A stretch of 64,000 nt of DNA from Tengunoibacter tsumagoiensis (GTDB lineage: Bacteria; Chloroflexota; Ktedonobacteria; Ktedonobacterales; Ktedonobacteraceae). The notes under the pieces were generated by a model that had not been told where the DNA came from, searched no databases, and saw only the letters and a list, made by a program, of their open reading frames with translations. Positions 7,878-16,936 of this stretch are shown here, piece by piece. The stretch is from positions 3,161,001 through 3,225,000 of the forward strand of contig NZ_BIFR01000001.1 in NCBI RefSeq assembly GCF_003967535.1, written 5' to 3'. Numbering within the stretch: position 1 is the stretch's first letter; each line of letters starts with the position of its first letter. A program made the translations under genes and the position numbers.

Positions 7878-8810
7878 TCAGGATAGTTTTGAGAGTGTAT
7901 TAATCTGATTGAGCTTATTGATATATGTCTGGAGTGCAGTATTCGTCGATTGAGCCAGCAACTGTTGCCCCAGCCCTGAGTCGATATGTAAAAGGTAGCA
8001 GGGTCCGCTAATAGGGGGGTTATCAACGCTACGATTTGGATCGTAGATGATGATCGCTCGCTCACAGGGAACAATGGCGGTATTGGGATGCTGCGGTGGG
8101 TAGATCTCATTCGAAAGAGGAAGCCCCAATAAGCCCGGTCCTCCATACGTTCGATAAAAGGTCAAGTTAGCCCCTAAAAGAACGACTCCATTTTTGCATT
8201 TCCAGGCTCCATTGCCGCCATCAGAGAAAAATGGTTGAACGCTTGGATCTGTAAGTTGCAGCATAGACCCTCCACCTTTTAAGTAACTCCATAGTTGATC
8301 CCAGGGATAGTTTCCGGGACAGCGGCTCCGACTAACCGGATCAATCGAGAAGTGACCTGTAATTCCTCCACTTGCGTCTGCCGTTCGCATGGGGATCTTC
8401 CAGCGCTGACAGATATGTTGAATCAATTGAAAGCTCGCTGCCTGTTGAGCGGAAGTAAGGGGATCAGAATTGTCGCTTGATGGTTTACAGTGTTCGATTG
8501 AGATGGTGCTATTATTTGGATTGATGGAAGTGTTCCAGAATGGTTCATGGCCAGCAGAGAAGATGCCGTTGGCCCATGCTCCCCCCGATTCGGGCACACA
8601 TTGAACGACTTTTCCGTCCTGGCCGATCACATAATGGCTACTGACAGGATTATTTGTATTTTCGGTCGTGGCAAAAAAGTTGGCAATGGCCTCGGCACTG
8701 GTGCCGCCAGCCGTTCCATGGAGAATAACATACAGGGGTTTCTGTCCATTGCGGTCAGGAAAGTAGTTTTGATTGGGAATAACAGTTACACCTTCTTCAT
8801 CAGCATTCAT
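7878..8810 (-). CDS. N-acetylmuramoyl-L-alanine amidase (Amidase_2/PGRP type) with C-terminal repeat region
   Basis: Predicted zinc amidase that cleaves the MurNAc-L-Ala bond of peptidoglycan. Near the N-terminus LYVILHGTAGG gives the first zinc His; SSHYVIGQDGKVVQ, then SISIEHCKP, and GHFSIDPVSRSRCPGN (second zinc His plus the usual Cys/Pro-Gly end) follow in family order. The remaining about 120 residues hold an LGFP-like stretch (GGPGLLGLPLSNE) of the type found in cell-wall-associated proteins. I set the start at ATG 8810 because SD AAGGGG lies six bases upstream; the open frame reaches 8873. No signal peptide is evident, which is odd for a wall enzyme: it may be exported by another route or act in lysis. 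Confidence 0.85.
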   Translation of the reverse strand: MNADEEGVTVIPNQNYFPDRNGQKPLYVILHGTAGGTSAEAIANFFATTENTNNPVSSHYVIGQDGKVVQCVPESGGAWANGIFSAGHEPFWNTSINPNNSTISIEHCKPSSDNSDPLTSAQQAASFQLIQHICQRWKIPMRTADASGGITGHFSIDPVSRSRCPGNYPWDQLWSYLKGGGSMLQLTDPSVQPFFSDGGNGAWKCKNGVVLLGANLTFYRTYGGPGLLGLPLSNEIYPPQHPNTAIVPCERAIIIYDPNRSVDNPPISGPCYLLHIDSGLGQQLLAQSTNTALQTYINKLNQINTLSKLS

Positions 8811-8876
8811 TTTGTTCCCCTTTTCACATTTCAATGAGTGCATATAGAGATTTCTTGTGGTGTTTTTCTGCATCCT

Positions 8877-8916
8877 TTCACTTATAAAAGGTTGTATTCA
8901 CTTATAAAAGGTTCTA
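8877..8916. repeat. Two tandem 20-bp repeats upstream of the amidase
   Basis: The unit TTCACTTATAAAAGGTTGTA (8877-8896) is repeated immediately (8897-8916) with one change (G to C at position 18). It lies 66 bases upstream of the amidase start in the divergent promoter region, so it could be a double regulator site. Each unit carries a TATAAA-like core. Confidence 0.8.
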
Positions 8917-9100
8917 TTCGTCAGCAGTGTACCATGAAAAAAGGAAAATGTGTATTACTATTTTTAATTATTCTACGCATATGTACGCCCACAAGAGCAG
9001 AAGCTCGCAACGAATAGGGACATGTTGCTAATTCCCCCTCCCTTTCAGGGGAGATTGATTCATTCATAGAAGAAACTTTTTTTGCTGTATTGCGGGAGCC

Positions 9101-9129
9101 TTGACAGATAGCTGCAATAGCTTTATACT
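9101..9129 (+). promoter_or_regulatory. Sigma70-type promoter of the ABC-2 exporter operon
   Basis: TTGACA at 9101-9106 and TATACT at 9124-9129 are separated by exactly 17 bases. The next gene on this strand is the exporter permease at 9296, giving a leader of about 160 bases. The rest of the 485-base divergent region (8811-9295) shows no gene. Confidence 0.75.
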
Positions 9130-9295
9130 GATGCGGCTGCTTGCGACAGCTTTTTTCTTGTGTTTCTTCCACTCTTCAAAAAAACCAGTCGTGCTCGCGC
9201 TGAGCAACTGGTTATTTTGTGTTGTCCGCGTTTTGACTCCCCCTTACTACAGACATTGTATGTATTGCCTTATCATCATCAAGAGGAGTTCCATC

Positions 9296-10090
9296 ATGTG
9301 GCGTTTTTATGTTGCCCTGGCGCAGACTGCGTTTCGCCGGCAACTTATCTACCGTTGGGCAAATCTTGCCGGCATCTGTACGAATATTTTCTTTGTCCTT
9401 CTGTTTAGCTATATATTGATTGCACTGTATCAGGTACGGCCTGTAGTAGCTGGCTATAACCTGCAGGATATGGTGCGGTATACCTGGCTAGTGCAGGCCA
9501 TGATTATGGTTGTGGTGCCATTTAATTGGAATGAGTTAATGTTAACGATCCGTTCTGGTGAGGTCGTTTCTGATCTGAGCAAGCCCTGCGATTTTTATGG
9601 CTATTGGTTTAGCCGTGAGGTTGGCAGGAGCCTCTATTATCTCCTCTTTCGGAGTATCCCTATTTATCTGGTAGGGATGGTGCTGTTCAAGTTGGGCCTC
9701 CCAGACTCCTGGTTTTTCTGGCTGGCTTATGCATTTTCCTTTAGTATTGGAACGATGTTAGGGATTGCCTATCGTTTTCTCTTTAATCTTGCGGCATTCT
9801 GGTTAGTAGAGGCTCGCGCAATGATTACGCTGGCGACGACGGTCTCTCTCTTCTTTACTGGATCATATATTCCGATTCCTCTGCTTTCGCCTCCCTTTCA
9901 GGCTATTGTGGGTTGGCTTCCCTTCAATGGTCTGATGAACCTTCCTGTTGAGATTTTTTTAGGGAAAATCGTTGGTTTTGCTTTGCTCTTTGAGCTGGGA
10001 CGCCAACTGCTCTGGCTTGTCATCTTGATGGTTTTTGCTCGCTGGTTAACGGGACTGGCGACGCAGCGTGTTGTCTCTCAAGGCGGTTAA
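9296..10090 (+). CDS. ABC-2 type exporter permease, subunit 1
   Basis: 264 residues from ATG 9296 (MWRFYVALAQTAFRR), chosen because SD AGAGGAG precedes it; the frame is open back to 9101 but that part is promoter and leader. About six membrane segments. The soluble N-terminus followed by a segment with ICTNIFFVLLFSYILIAL, and an SGEVVSDLSKPCDFYGYW stretch in the first third, fit the ABC-2 family of PF06182. Together with the next two genes it forms a complete heterodimeric exporter: two permeases and one ATPase. Some PF06182 systems are reported to export toxic cations such as viologens. The substrate here is unknown. Confidence 0.85.
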   Translation: MWRFYVALAQTAFRRQLIYRWANLAGICTNIFFVLLFSYILIALYQVRPVVAGYNLQDMVRYTWLVQAMIMVVVPFNWNELMLTIRSGEVVSDLSKPCDFYGYWFSREVGRSLYYLLFRSIPIYLVGMVLFKLGLPDSWFFWLAYAFSFSIGTMLGIAYRFLFNLAAFWLVEARAMITLATTVSLFFTGSYIPIPLLSPPFQAIVGWLPFNGLMNLPVEIFLGKIVGFALLFELGRQLLWLVILMVFARWLTGLATQRVVSQGG

Positions 10091-10109
10091 TCGAGAAAGC
10101 GAGAATGCT

Positions 10110-10925
10110 ATGAACCTGTTATTTGAGGATATGCAATTGTATCTGCGTCTGATTCTCATGCAGATTCGTGCGCAGGCCCAGTATAAGTTGAACCTTGTAT
10201 TGGATATCTCTACCTATTTTCTGGTTACTGCCTGTGAGTTGCTTGCAGTCATCCTCTACTTTGTGCCTTTTCCAACGCTGCTCGGATGGAGAGTTGGCGA
10301 GGTTATGCTGTTGTCGGGGGTGGTGTCATTAAGTTTTGGTCTGGCAGAGATGGTCGGGTCGGGCATTGATGATTTTTCTACGATGATTCGTCGCGGCGAT
10401 TTTGATCGAGTACTGCTACGACCCCTGGGAGCTTTCATCCAGATTTTTGGGAGCGATTTTCGTCTTCGTCGTCTGGGTCGTCTCACTCAGGGTGTGCTGG
10501 CGATCGGTCTGGCTCTTCCCCTTATTCCGCAATTGCACTGGACAGTCTTTCGTGTACTGGTACTGGTGCTTGGAGTTATCAGTGGCATGGTGATCTATGT
10601 ATCAGTTCAATTATTAGGGGCTACACTCTGCTTCTGGACAGTAGAAACAACCGAACTGATTAATCTTCTGACGTATGGGAGCAGAGAAATGATGAGCTAT
10701 CCTCTTGCGATTTATCATCAATTGATGCAACGCTTCTTTCTCTTTATCATTCCCGTGGCCTTTGGGGCTTATGTTCCCGTCTGTTTTGTACTTGGAAAAG
10801 CGCTTCCCTTTGGTTTGCCTTTGGAGTGTGCCTATCTGGCACCAGTGGTTGCGACATTGTTTGCCCTGGTGGTTGGCTGTATCTGGCGCTATGGAGTTCA
10901 CCGATATCAGAGTACTGGTAGCTAA
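10110..10925 (+). CDS. ABC-2 type exporter permease, subunit 2
   Basis: 271 residues from ATG 10110 (MNLLFEDMQLYLRL). An upstream in-frame start at 10068 would overlap subunit 1. About six membrane segments; a paralogue of the preceding permease, sharing the pattern of an amphipathic N-terminal helix and the motif DDFSTMIRRGDFDRVLLRPL, which corresponds to SGEVVSDLSKPCDFYGYW in subunit 1. The 19-base gap to subunit 1 and 23-base gap to the ATPase indicate one operon. Confidence 0.85.
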   Translation: MNLLFEDMQLYLRLILMQIRAQAQYKLNLVLDISTYFLVTACELLAVILYFVPFPTLLGWRVGEVMLLSGVVSLSFGLAEMVGSGIDDFSTMIRRGDFDRVLLRPLGAFIQIFGSDFRLRRLGRLTQGVLAIGLALPLIPQLHWTVFRVLVLVLGVISGMVIYVSVQLLGATLCFWTVETTELINLLTYGSREMMSYPLAIYHQLMQRFFLFIIPVAFGAYVPVCFVLGKALPFGLPLECAYLAPVVATLFALVVGCIWRYGVHRYQSTGS

Positions 10926-10948
10926 ACGAACAAGAGAGGAAAGAGAGA

Positions 10949-11986
10949 ATGACTGTTCTGATTGAAGCTAAGGGATTACAAAAGACCTTTCGCATTACGA
11001 AAAGACGCACCGGTTTTTTGGGAGGCGTTCGTAGCATTGTTGATCCAGAGGTAAGAAGCGTTGAGGCGGTTCGCGATCTCTCGCTCTCTATTCAGCAGGG
11101 AGAGATGGTTGGTCTGATTGGGCCAAATGGAGCTGGTAAGAGTACGACCATTAAGATGTTGACCGGTATTCTCAAGCCAACGGCCGGGCATCTTCAGGTG
11201 GCCGGACTCAATCCAATCCAGCAACGAAGGAGCCTGGCCGCACGTATCGGCGTCGTCTTTGGTCAACGAACGCAGTTATGGTGGGATCTGCCATTGATTG
11301 ACTCATTGCAGTTGCTACGTCATCTGTATCGTGTGCCAGAAATACGCCATCGTGAAAATCTTGCTCAACTGCGAAAAATGTTGGATCTGGATGAGTTTAT
11401 TGATACACCAGTTCGGCAGTTGTCGCTGGGGCAGCGTATGCGAGGCGATCTGGCCGCAGCACTGCTTCATGAGCCAGAGCTGCTCTATCTTGATGAGCCT
11501 ACAATTGGGCTGGATGTGATTGCCAAAGCCAGGATTCGTGAAGCCCTGCTAGCGCTCAATACAAAGAGAGGGACAACACTCCTGTTGACCACCCATGATA
11601 TGGATGATATTGAGACCCTTTGCCCGCGCATGTTGATCATCGATCATGGACAGAAGCTCTATGATGGTACTGTTACCGCGATTCGTGAACGGTTTGGTGG
11701 AGAGCGGACGCTGATTGCAACCCTTGATAGCGCGTCTCAACTCCCAGGGAATCAGCAGAACGTGCCAATCTTGCCAGATCTTCCAGCTGGTGTGCAGGTC
11801 TTGAGTAGTGATGGTCCAACGCTTGTTTTGAGCTTTGGGCGCGAGACGATGCCTGCGCATGAACTGGTAGCCTGGTTGGGAGCGCGTTATCCGCTGCGTG
11901 ATGTTACCTTTCAGGAGCCTGAAGTTGAGGATGTCATTCGCCGTATCTACGAAGAAGGTCTGCTCCTTAAAGAGAAAGCTTTATAA
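10949..11986 (+). CDS. ABC-2 exporter ATP-binding protein
   Basis: 345 residues. Walker A GPNGAGKSTT, Q-loop in GVVFGQRTQLWWD, signature LSLGQRMRGDLAAAL, Walker B LLYLDEPTIGLD, and the H-loop in LLTTHDMDDIE are all intact. The QRTQLWWD segment after the Q-loop is typical of the ATPases that serve PF06182 permeases. The last about 100 residues form a C-terminal domain of the kind found in exporter ATPases. SD AGAGAGGAAAGAGAG precedes the ATG. It is the third gene of the exporter operon. Confidence 0.9.
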   Translation: MTVLIEAKGLQKTFRITKRRTGFLGGVRSIVDPEVRSVEAVRDLSLSIQQGEMVGLIGPNGAGKSTTIKMLTGILKPTAGHLQVAGLNPIQQRRSLAARIGVVFGQRTQLWWDLPLIDSLQLLRHLYRVPEIRHRENLAQLRKMLDLDEFIDTPVRQLSLGQRMRGDLAAALLHEPELLYLDEPTIGLDVIAKARIREALLALNTKRGTTLLLTTHDMDDIETLCPRMLIIDHGQKLYDGTVTAIRERFGGERTLIATLDSASQLPGNQQNVPILPDLPAGVQVLSSDGPTLVLSFGRETMPAHELVAWLGARYPLRDVTFQEPEVEDVIRRIYEEGLLLKEKAL

Positions 11987-12007
11987 GAAAGTTTTCTGGC
12001 GTAGGAT

Positions 12008-12047
12008 GTGGCCAGTGAGCGAATACTATAGATCACTCACTGGCCAC
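12008..12047. terminator. Bidirectional hairpin between ABC operon and M32 carboxypeptidase
   Basis: GTGGCCAGTGAGCGA (12008-12022) pairs with TCACTCACTGGCCAC (12033-12047) over 15 positions with one G-T pair and a 10-base loop. It lies between convergent genes and a CCCTTTT follows on the plus strand. Confidence 0.75.
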
Positions 12048-12061
12048 GTGGTCACCCTTTT

Positions 12062-13621
12062 CTAGAGATCATAAATCTCAGTGAATTTGTGTGTCAGATA
12101 ATCGATGAAGTACTGGGGGCTCCCTGGCTCACCCGTCAGACGCTGAATAAGGTCTTCTGGTAAGTAGGTTGTTCCCAATGCATACATATTTTCGCGGAGC
12201 CATTGCAGGATAAAGCCAGTCTCACCGTGTTTCAAGCGCTCATCCATATCGGGGAAGAGACGATGGAGAGTAGCAAAGATCTGTGCCGAATAGAGATTCC
12301 CCAGTGTATAGTCAGGGAAATAGCCAAAGCCAGAGGTCCAGTGAATATCTTGCAGAATACCATCTGCATCACTTGGAGGCGTAATGCCCAGATATTCCTG
12401 ATATTTCGCATTCCAGAGACCTGGTAGCGACTCTACTGCGATCTCGCCATTGACCATGGCCTGTTCGAGCTCGAAGCGAATGATAATATGCAGGTTATAG
12501 GTGACCTCATCGGCCTCAACGCGGATCAGGCTCGGCTGAACTTTATTTAAGGCACGTACAAAGGCACGAACATCAACATTCTTAAATTGTGCAGGGAAAA
12601 GCTCTTGCACAATGGCATAGTGTCTGGTCCAGAAGGCTTCAGAGCGACCAATCGCATTTTCCCAGAGACGCGACTGCGATTCATGCATCCCCATTGAAGC
12701 CCCAGTAGCCAGCGGAGTGCGCATGAGAGACTTTGATTGACCCTGCTCATACAGACCATGACCGCCTTCATGAAGAGCAGCCATGAGCGAGCTTTGGAGA
12801 AATTGCTCACTATAGCGGACGGTCAGGCGAGCATCGAGAGGAGAGCCAAAACTGGTCGTAAAGGGGTGAGCTGAGCGAGCGAGCTGCCCGTGATTAAAAT
12901 CGTAACCGATGACCTGAAGGATCTTCTCGCAGAGAATCTGTTGTTGCTCGATAGAGAAGGTTCCTTGGAGAATGGAATCGTCAATATCGGTTCCACTGGC
13001 CTGAATTCGCTGGAGCAGATCGCTGCTGACCTTGCGTACAGGTGCGAAAAGTTCCTCCACGCGAGCTGTTGTGAGCCCTGGCTCAGTTGCATCCAGTAAG
13101 GCGTCATAGCGTGTCTCGGCGTAGCCGATACGATCAGCGATCTCGCGTTGGATCGCAATTGTTTTGGTGAGCCAGGGAGCAAAGGTGGCAAAATCATTAT
13201 TGGAGCGGGCATTGATCCATGCCTCAGTGCCCGCAGCTCGAACGCGCTCTTGTTCCTCGACGAGTGAGCGTGGCAGTTTCGTCGCGCGATTATAGGAGTG
13301 TAACGTCTGGCGGACCAGACCACGATCGGCAGCCGTGAACTCTGGTTGTATGACGCGTTCACTCAACTTTTGCAGTAACGAGCCGATCTCAGGATGGGTG
13401 AAACGTTCGTGCACCAGGCCCTGAAGAGTCGCCATCTGATGCATACGAGCTTCATAGGCTCCCTTAGGAAGTGCCGTTTGCTGATCCCAGTCGGCGAGAG
13501 CGCCCAGAGCTTCTAAATCTGCCACCTCGTGGAGCCGCTGCAAGAGCGCCTGCACCTGCTCGTCACTGCGTGTAAATACTAAAGAGGTATCTGCTACTGA
13601 ATGATGCGTCGTTGATTCCAT
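12062..13621 (-). CDS. Carboxypeptidase M32 (Taq type)
   Basis: Metallocarboxypeptidase that removes C-terminal residues from peptides. 519 residues, close to the usual family length of about 500. The zinc site is HEGGHGLYEQG (an HExxH motif) with the third-ligand region MHESQSRLWENAIGRS after it, both hallmarks of M32. The N-terminus reads LLQRLHEVADLEALGALADWDQQTALP, which matches the family start. The ATG at 13621 is supported by AGAAAGAAGAAT upstream. It is convergent with the ABC operon and divergent from the next gene. Confidence 0.94.
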   Translation of the reverse strand: MESTTHHSVADTSLVFTRSDEQVQALLQRLHEVADLEALGALADWDQQTALPKGAYEARMHQMATLQGLVHERFTHPEIGSLLQKLSERVIQPEFTAADRGLVRQTLHSYNRATKLPRSLVEEQERVRAAGTEAWINARSNNDFATFAPWLTKTIAIQREIADRIGYAETRYDALLDATEPGLTTARVEELFAPVRKVSSDLLQRIQASGTDIDDSILQGTFSIEQQQILCEKILQVIGYDFNHGQLARSAHPFTTSFGSPLDARLTVRYSEQFLQSSLMAALHEGGHGLYEQGQSKSLMRTPLATGASMGMHESQSRLWENAIGRSEAFWTRHYAIVQELFPAQFKNVDVRAFVRALNKVQPSLIRVEADEVTYNLHIIIRFELEQAMVNGEIAVESLPGLWNAKYQEYLGITPPSDADGILQDIHWTSGFGYFPDYTLGNLYSAQIFATLHRLFPDMDERLKHGETGFILQWLRENMYALGTTYLPEDLIQRLTGEPGSPQYFIDYLTHKFTEIYDL

Positions 13622-13831
13622 GATTCTTCTTTCTCTTCTTTAGATACAAATATTCCCCATAAGATTATTAGCGACTGGCACCATTATATCTTTTTTCTCC
13701 ATCTGCTGAAAGACCCGGAGCGAGTCAGGTACCTCCTCTGGTCAAAAAAAGAGACTTGTGCTATGCTTAATGAGCAGGACAATTATTAGGAATAGGAGTC
13801 CTCATAGACCGTAGAATAACCGTAGAGGAAA

Positions 13832-14617
13832 ATGCCTATGGATAGTTCTCTTCACCGTGCCGGGTTAGTCCTTGACGATCAGTCATTGGACACAGCACAT
13901 GAGGAAGCAGAGGTGGCAGAAGAGGAGCATCATATTCACCTGCCTTCACCAAGTTTATGGCCCTTACTGTTAAGTGTCGCAATTCTGGTGACAGTGGTTG
14001 GCCTTCTGTTCATCCCTGATAGCCCCTGGCTCGTCGTTGTGGCCGCCCCCTTTATCCTGATTGGGATTCTGGGATGGGCCCTCGAGGATCCGATGGCGGC
14101 TCCAGCCGAACAGGTCATACCAACCCTTGCAAGAGCAGGCGCGTACTCAAAGTATCAAATTGGTCAAGATGTCCTTGGGAGCGATGGTGAACTGCTTGGA
14201 ACAGTGGGAGCGCGTTTCAACCGCTATGTGCTGGTTGATCGTGGTCAACTGGTCAAGCCGTATTATGTGCCAGTAAGCGTTATTAAGGACGAATTGAAGA
14301 ACAATGCACTTTGTCTGACCGTGACTGAAAATGATCTGTTCAATCAGTATGCTGACAAGCTTCCCGTTGATCTTTATGACAACACTCCAGAGCCTGAGGT
14401 GCCCCAGATCACGGGTGTACCAATGTTTGCAAATGGGCCGTTGTCGCCAGCGGAGACTGGTCACTATAATTATGGTCCAAATTTTCCGGGCATCAATACG
14501 GATGCAGCTGGCTCGTACAGACCTGAAGAGGTCCGTCCTGCGCCGCAGAAGTATATTGGTGATCGTCGGAAGACGTATCTGGACTCGAAGCGCATTCCTT
14601 CTCGTGCCGTTAGCTAA
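13832..14617 (+). CDS. Two-segment membrane protein with PRC-barrel-like C-terminus
   Basis: 261 residues. An acidic N-terminus (EEAEVAEEEHHIHLP) is followed by two close membrane segments, about residues 44-63 and 67-88 (WPLLLSVAILVTVVGLLFIP and LVVVAAPFILIGILGWAL). This arrangement resembles small cytochrome c oxidase subunit IV proteins. After that, residues about 105-185 contain YQIGQDVLGSDGELLGTVG and a following YYVPVSVI, which look like a PRC-barrel or DUF2171 module. The tail is Pro-rich and likely disordered. ATG 13832 and ATG 13838 are both possible starts. No oxidase genes are nearby, so a respiratory role is only a guess. Confidence 0.65.
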   Translation: MPMDSSLHRAGLVLDDQSLDTAHEEAEVAEEEHHIHLPSPSLWPLLLSVAILVTVVGLLFIPDSPWLVVVAAPFILIGILGWALEDPMAAPAEQVIPTLARAGAYSKYQIGQDVLGSDGELLGTVGARFNRYVLVDRGQLVKPYYVPVSVIKDELKNNALCLTVTENDLFNQYADKLPVDLYDNTPEPEVPQITGVPMFANGPLSPAETGHYNYGPNFPGINTDAAGSYRPEEVRPAPQKYIGDRRKTYLDSKRIPSRAVS

Positions 14618-14641
14618 GAGAATTGGCGCATCGGCGCATCT

Positions 14642-14682
14642 AAAAAAAGCAGTGGTTACGTTTATGTTGCCACTGCTTTTTT
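14642..14682. terminator. Bidirectional rho-independent terminator
   Basis: AAAAAAGCAGTGG (ending 14655) and CCACTGCTTTTTT (14670-14682) form a hairpin flanked by A-run and T-run, so it can serve both strands. It lies between the convergent membrane protein and HIT genes. Confidence 0.85.
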
Positions 14683-14695
14683 GTGGGCTGAATAG

Positions 14696-15355
14696 CTAGA
14701 CTTTTTCCTCTTGCCTCTGAAAGAGTCGCCAATTCGCAAACAGCGAGTCGATGAGCGGTTGGCCTTCGGCCTGCCTTTGCAGGGAGGTCCGTCGGATCGC
14801 ATTGGGAATCCGGTTGGCGATCCCTGGATGGAAGATCGACTGAATGACATAGCGATAGTCATCTTCATCTGGTGCGAAGAGAAGCTTCTGATGAGCAATT
14901 TGTAAAAAGAAATAATGCCCTTTTGCTCCATACCAGTTGCGTAGCTCATCCTGAGATGAGAGGATCTTCTGGTGGCGTTGAGATGAGGAATGATACTGTA
15001 CATCTCCAAATGGGAAGCAGTGCAGGTGAGCATGAAAGACTGTTTGATGGAAGACCCCATGTTCCCAGTAGGTTGGTGCGGTATAAAAATGCGTCTGAAA
15101 ACGCGCGACTTCGTCTTTACATGCCTGTAATTCTTGATCATAGGTAGCTGGTAACGCACCATAGCAGGCATAATGGTTCTTGGGGACAATCAGAAGATGT
15201 CCTTCTACCAGGGGAGCGTAATCGGCAAGCAGGTAGAAGTTCTCCGTCTCTTTGAGGATATTGTGGGAGATAGTACTGTGCTGGCAGAATGTGCAGTCAT
15301 AGACGGGATCATGATGGAGATGAGGATGAGATGCAGAAATGTTTCCTCCTTGCAT
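14696..15355 (-). CDS. HIT family protein
   Basis: 219 residues. It has a CxxC-type start (YDCTFCQH), then LKETENFYLLADYAPLVEGHLLIVPKNH, typical of HIT proteins, and the histidine triad as HAHLHCFPF around residue 115. HIT proteins hydrolyse or transfer nucleotides from dinucleoside polyphosphates or adenylylated substrates. Here the triad region continues for about 100 residues with FLFAPDED-like features, longer than a minimal HIT (about 110-140), so it is a branched member with an extra C-terminal helical part. The substrate is unknown. It is followed by a terminator; the next gene upstream is 85 bases away on the same strand. Confidence 0.82.
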   Translation of the reverse strand: MQGGNISASHPHLHHDPVYDCTFCQHSTISHNILKETENFYLLADYAPLVEGHLLIVPKNHYACYGALPATYDQELQACKDEVARFQTHFYTAPTYWEHGVFHQTVFHAHLHCFPFGDVQYHSSSQRHQKILSSQDELRNWYGAKGHYFFLQIAHQKLLFAPDEDDYRYVIQSIFHPGIANRIPNAIRRTSLQRQAEGQPLIDSLFANWRLFQRQEEKV

Positions 15356-15440
15356 GCAGGTCTACTCCTTGTAATCTTGAGGGAGGAATCTCCTCTCTCA
15401 AGAAAACTATAACCTAAAGCTTTCACGAAGCGCAAGAGCA

Positions 15441-15917
15441 TTAACCGGCGTGTTTAAAACCTGCTTCATTCATCGTCAGAGGTTGGCCCTCAGCCTGGAC
15501 ACCTGCATTGACAACTTCAACAATAACAAGAGTGGAGTCGCCAGTAGGGAGGCTCTCACGGACCTCACAGGCGACCCAGGAGAGCGCCTCTTGCAGGATT
15601 GGGTATGTTGCATCGATGATGTGATATGGGATGCCTAGAAGCTTCTCTGGATGTTTAAAGCCAGATTTCCCTAGCCTGCCTGCCAGTTCACGTTCACCTG
15701 TGCGCAGAATGTTCACGGTCAGGTGGCGGCTGTGGAGAATCATGGGAAGAGATTTGGCGTCGTTTTCGATGGAGATAGCCAGTAGAGGCGGCTCAAACGA
15801 AATCTGGGTGAGCCAGTTGGCTGTAAACGCATTTACCTCCCTTCCATCCTGACACATGACAATATAGAGCCCATAGGTCAACATCCGTAGAGCCTGCTTT
15901 TTGAGTGCTGTATCCAT
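15441..15917 (-). CDS. Flavin reductase-like (FMN-binding split-barrel) protein
   Basis: 158 residues. The start MLTYGLYIVMCQDGREVNAFTANWLTQISFEPPLLAISI is the standard flavin-reductase-like domain pattern: a hydrophobic strand, then NAFTANWLTQISF where FMN is bound, then PPLLAISIENDAKS. It is close to the family length. These proteins bind FMN and reduce flavins or other acceptors with NAD(P)H; the real partner here is unknown. It lies nine bases downstream of the alpha/beta hydrolase gene, so both are probably one transcript. Confidence 0.85.
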   Translation of the reverse strand: MDTALKKQALRMLTYGLYIVMCQDGREVNAFTANWLTQISFEPPLLAISIENDAKSLPMILHSRHLTVNILRTGERELAGRLGKSGFKHPEKLLGIPYHIIDATYPILQEALSWVACEVRESLPTGDSTLVIVEVVNAGVQAEGQPLTMNEAGFKHAG

Positions 15918-15926
15918 TTCTCTCCT

Positions 15927-16790
15927 CTAGCGCGCCAACCAGCTTTTGATGGTTCGGGTAACGAGATCGGCGGCATCGTGTTGTACAAAATGGCCTGCCC
16001 TGGGGATAGTAACTAAGGTGTAATCCTGTTCCATCCAGTTCCAGGTATTATTTAAGGCACCTGGCAAGAGGAATGTATCTTGTAAGCCGTGAATCTGTAA
16101 GACAGGAACGGTGATTTTTGGGAGCTGAGTCGTGATTTCCTGGTAGGGAGGGCGTGGATAATTAGCTTTATAATAATGGAGTTGCGCCTCCCTATCTGAA
16201 CGCTGCATGGCTTCCAGATACTTCGCGTGCGCTTCAGGGTCTTGTACCCAGGCCGCTAGCGCTTCGGAGGTTACATGCAGGTGAGCACCTTCGCGCTGAA
16301 AATCGCGAGCATATTGGCTGTTTGCCTGCTGCTCTGGATTATGGGCCAGCTCAGCAGCCATTCCATAGGGATGCGGAAGATTCAGGATGATCAGTTTCTG
16401 CAGCATTGTTGGATAGTATAAAGCAAATTGCCAGGAGATTGCTCCACCCCAATCATGTCCGACCACAATCGCCTGTTCTTTTCCAAGAGCTTTGATGACG
16501 GCTCGAATATCTCCAATGAGATGAGGCATCGCATACTGTTCTTGACCTTGAGGTTTATCGCTGAGATTATAGCCCCGGAGATCTAAAGCGACTGTCTGAT
16601 ACTGGGGGGCAAGTGCCACCATCTGATGGCGCCAGGTATACCAGAAGTCAGGGAAGCCATGGACCATAATGATCAATGGTCCACTACCCAGGCTGGCGTA
16701 GTGGATCTTTACTTCGCCATTCGTCGCATATCCATGCGTAACATAGCTTTCAATCTCATCGGCAGCGATAGTTGATGGTAGTTGACTCAT
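15927..16790 (-). CDS. Alpha/beta hydrolase, epoxide hydrolase/haloalkane dehalogenase-like
   Basis: 287 residues. [13 protein letters not shown] near residue 45 is the HGxP oxyanion motif; [12 protein letters not shown] supplies the nucleophile Asp. This Asp, in place of Ser, is characteristic of soluble epoxide hydrolases and dehalogenases. A cap region with AANPEQQ-like helices lies in the middle, then the acid Asp in LQDTFLLP, and the catalytic His in [13 protein letters not shown]. Substrate is not readable from sequence. The flavin reductase-like gene follows after nine bases. The next gene upstream is the GH2 glycosidase, 146 bases away. Confidence 0.88.
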   Translation of the reverse strand: MSQLPSTIAADEIESYVTHGYATNGEVKIHYASLGSGPLIIMVHGFPDFWYTWRHQMVALAPQYQTVALDLRGYNLSDKPQGQEQYAMPHLIGDIRAVIKALGKEQAIVVGHDWGGAISWQFALYYPTMLQKLIILNLPHPYGMAAELAHNPEQQANSQYARDFQREGAHLHVTSEALAAWVQDPEAHAKYLEAMQRSDREAQLHYYKANYPRPPYQEITTQLPKITVPVLQIHGLQDTFLLPGALNNTWNWMEQDYTLVTIPRAGHFVQHDAADLVTRTIKSWLAR

Positions 16791-16936
16791 TCTCTATTCC
16801 TTTTCTTTGTGTTTTCTCGTATAATCTCGTCTTTGCACTGGCTCTTTCGTTTTTATAATGAAACATTCAAGCGCGATTGTCCAGTGTCTCAATGAGCTTG
16901 AGCAGGCGGTGAGTGATGAGAAGAACGTATGATTTT

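Noticed and set aside
8877..8916. Tandem repeats as a CRISPR start
   Set aside because: Only two units directly adjacent with no spacers and no cas genes.
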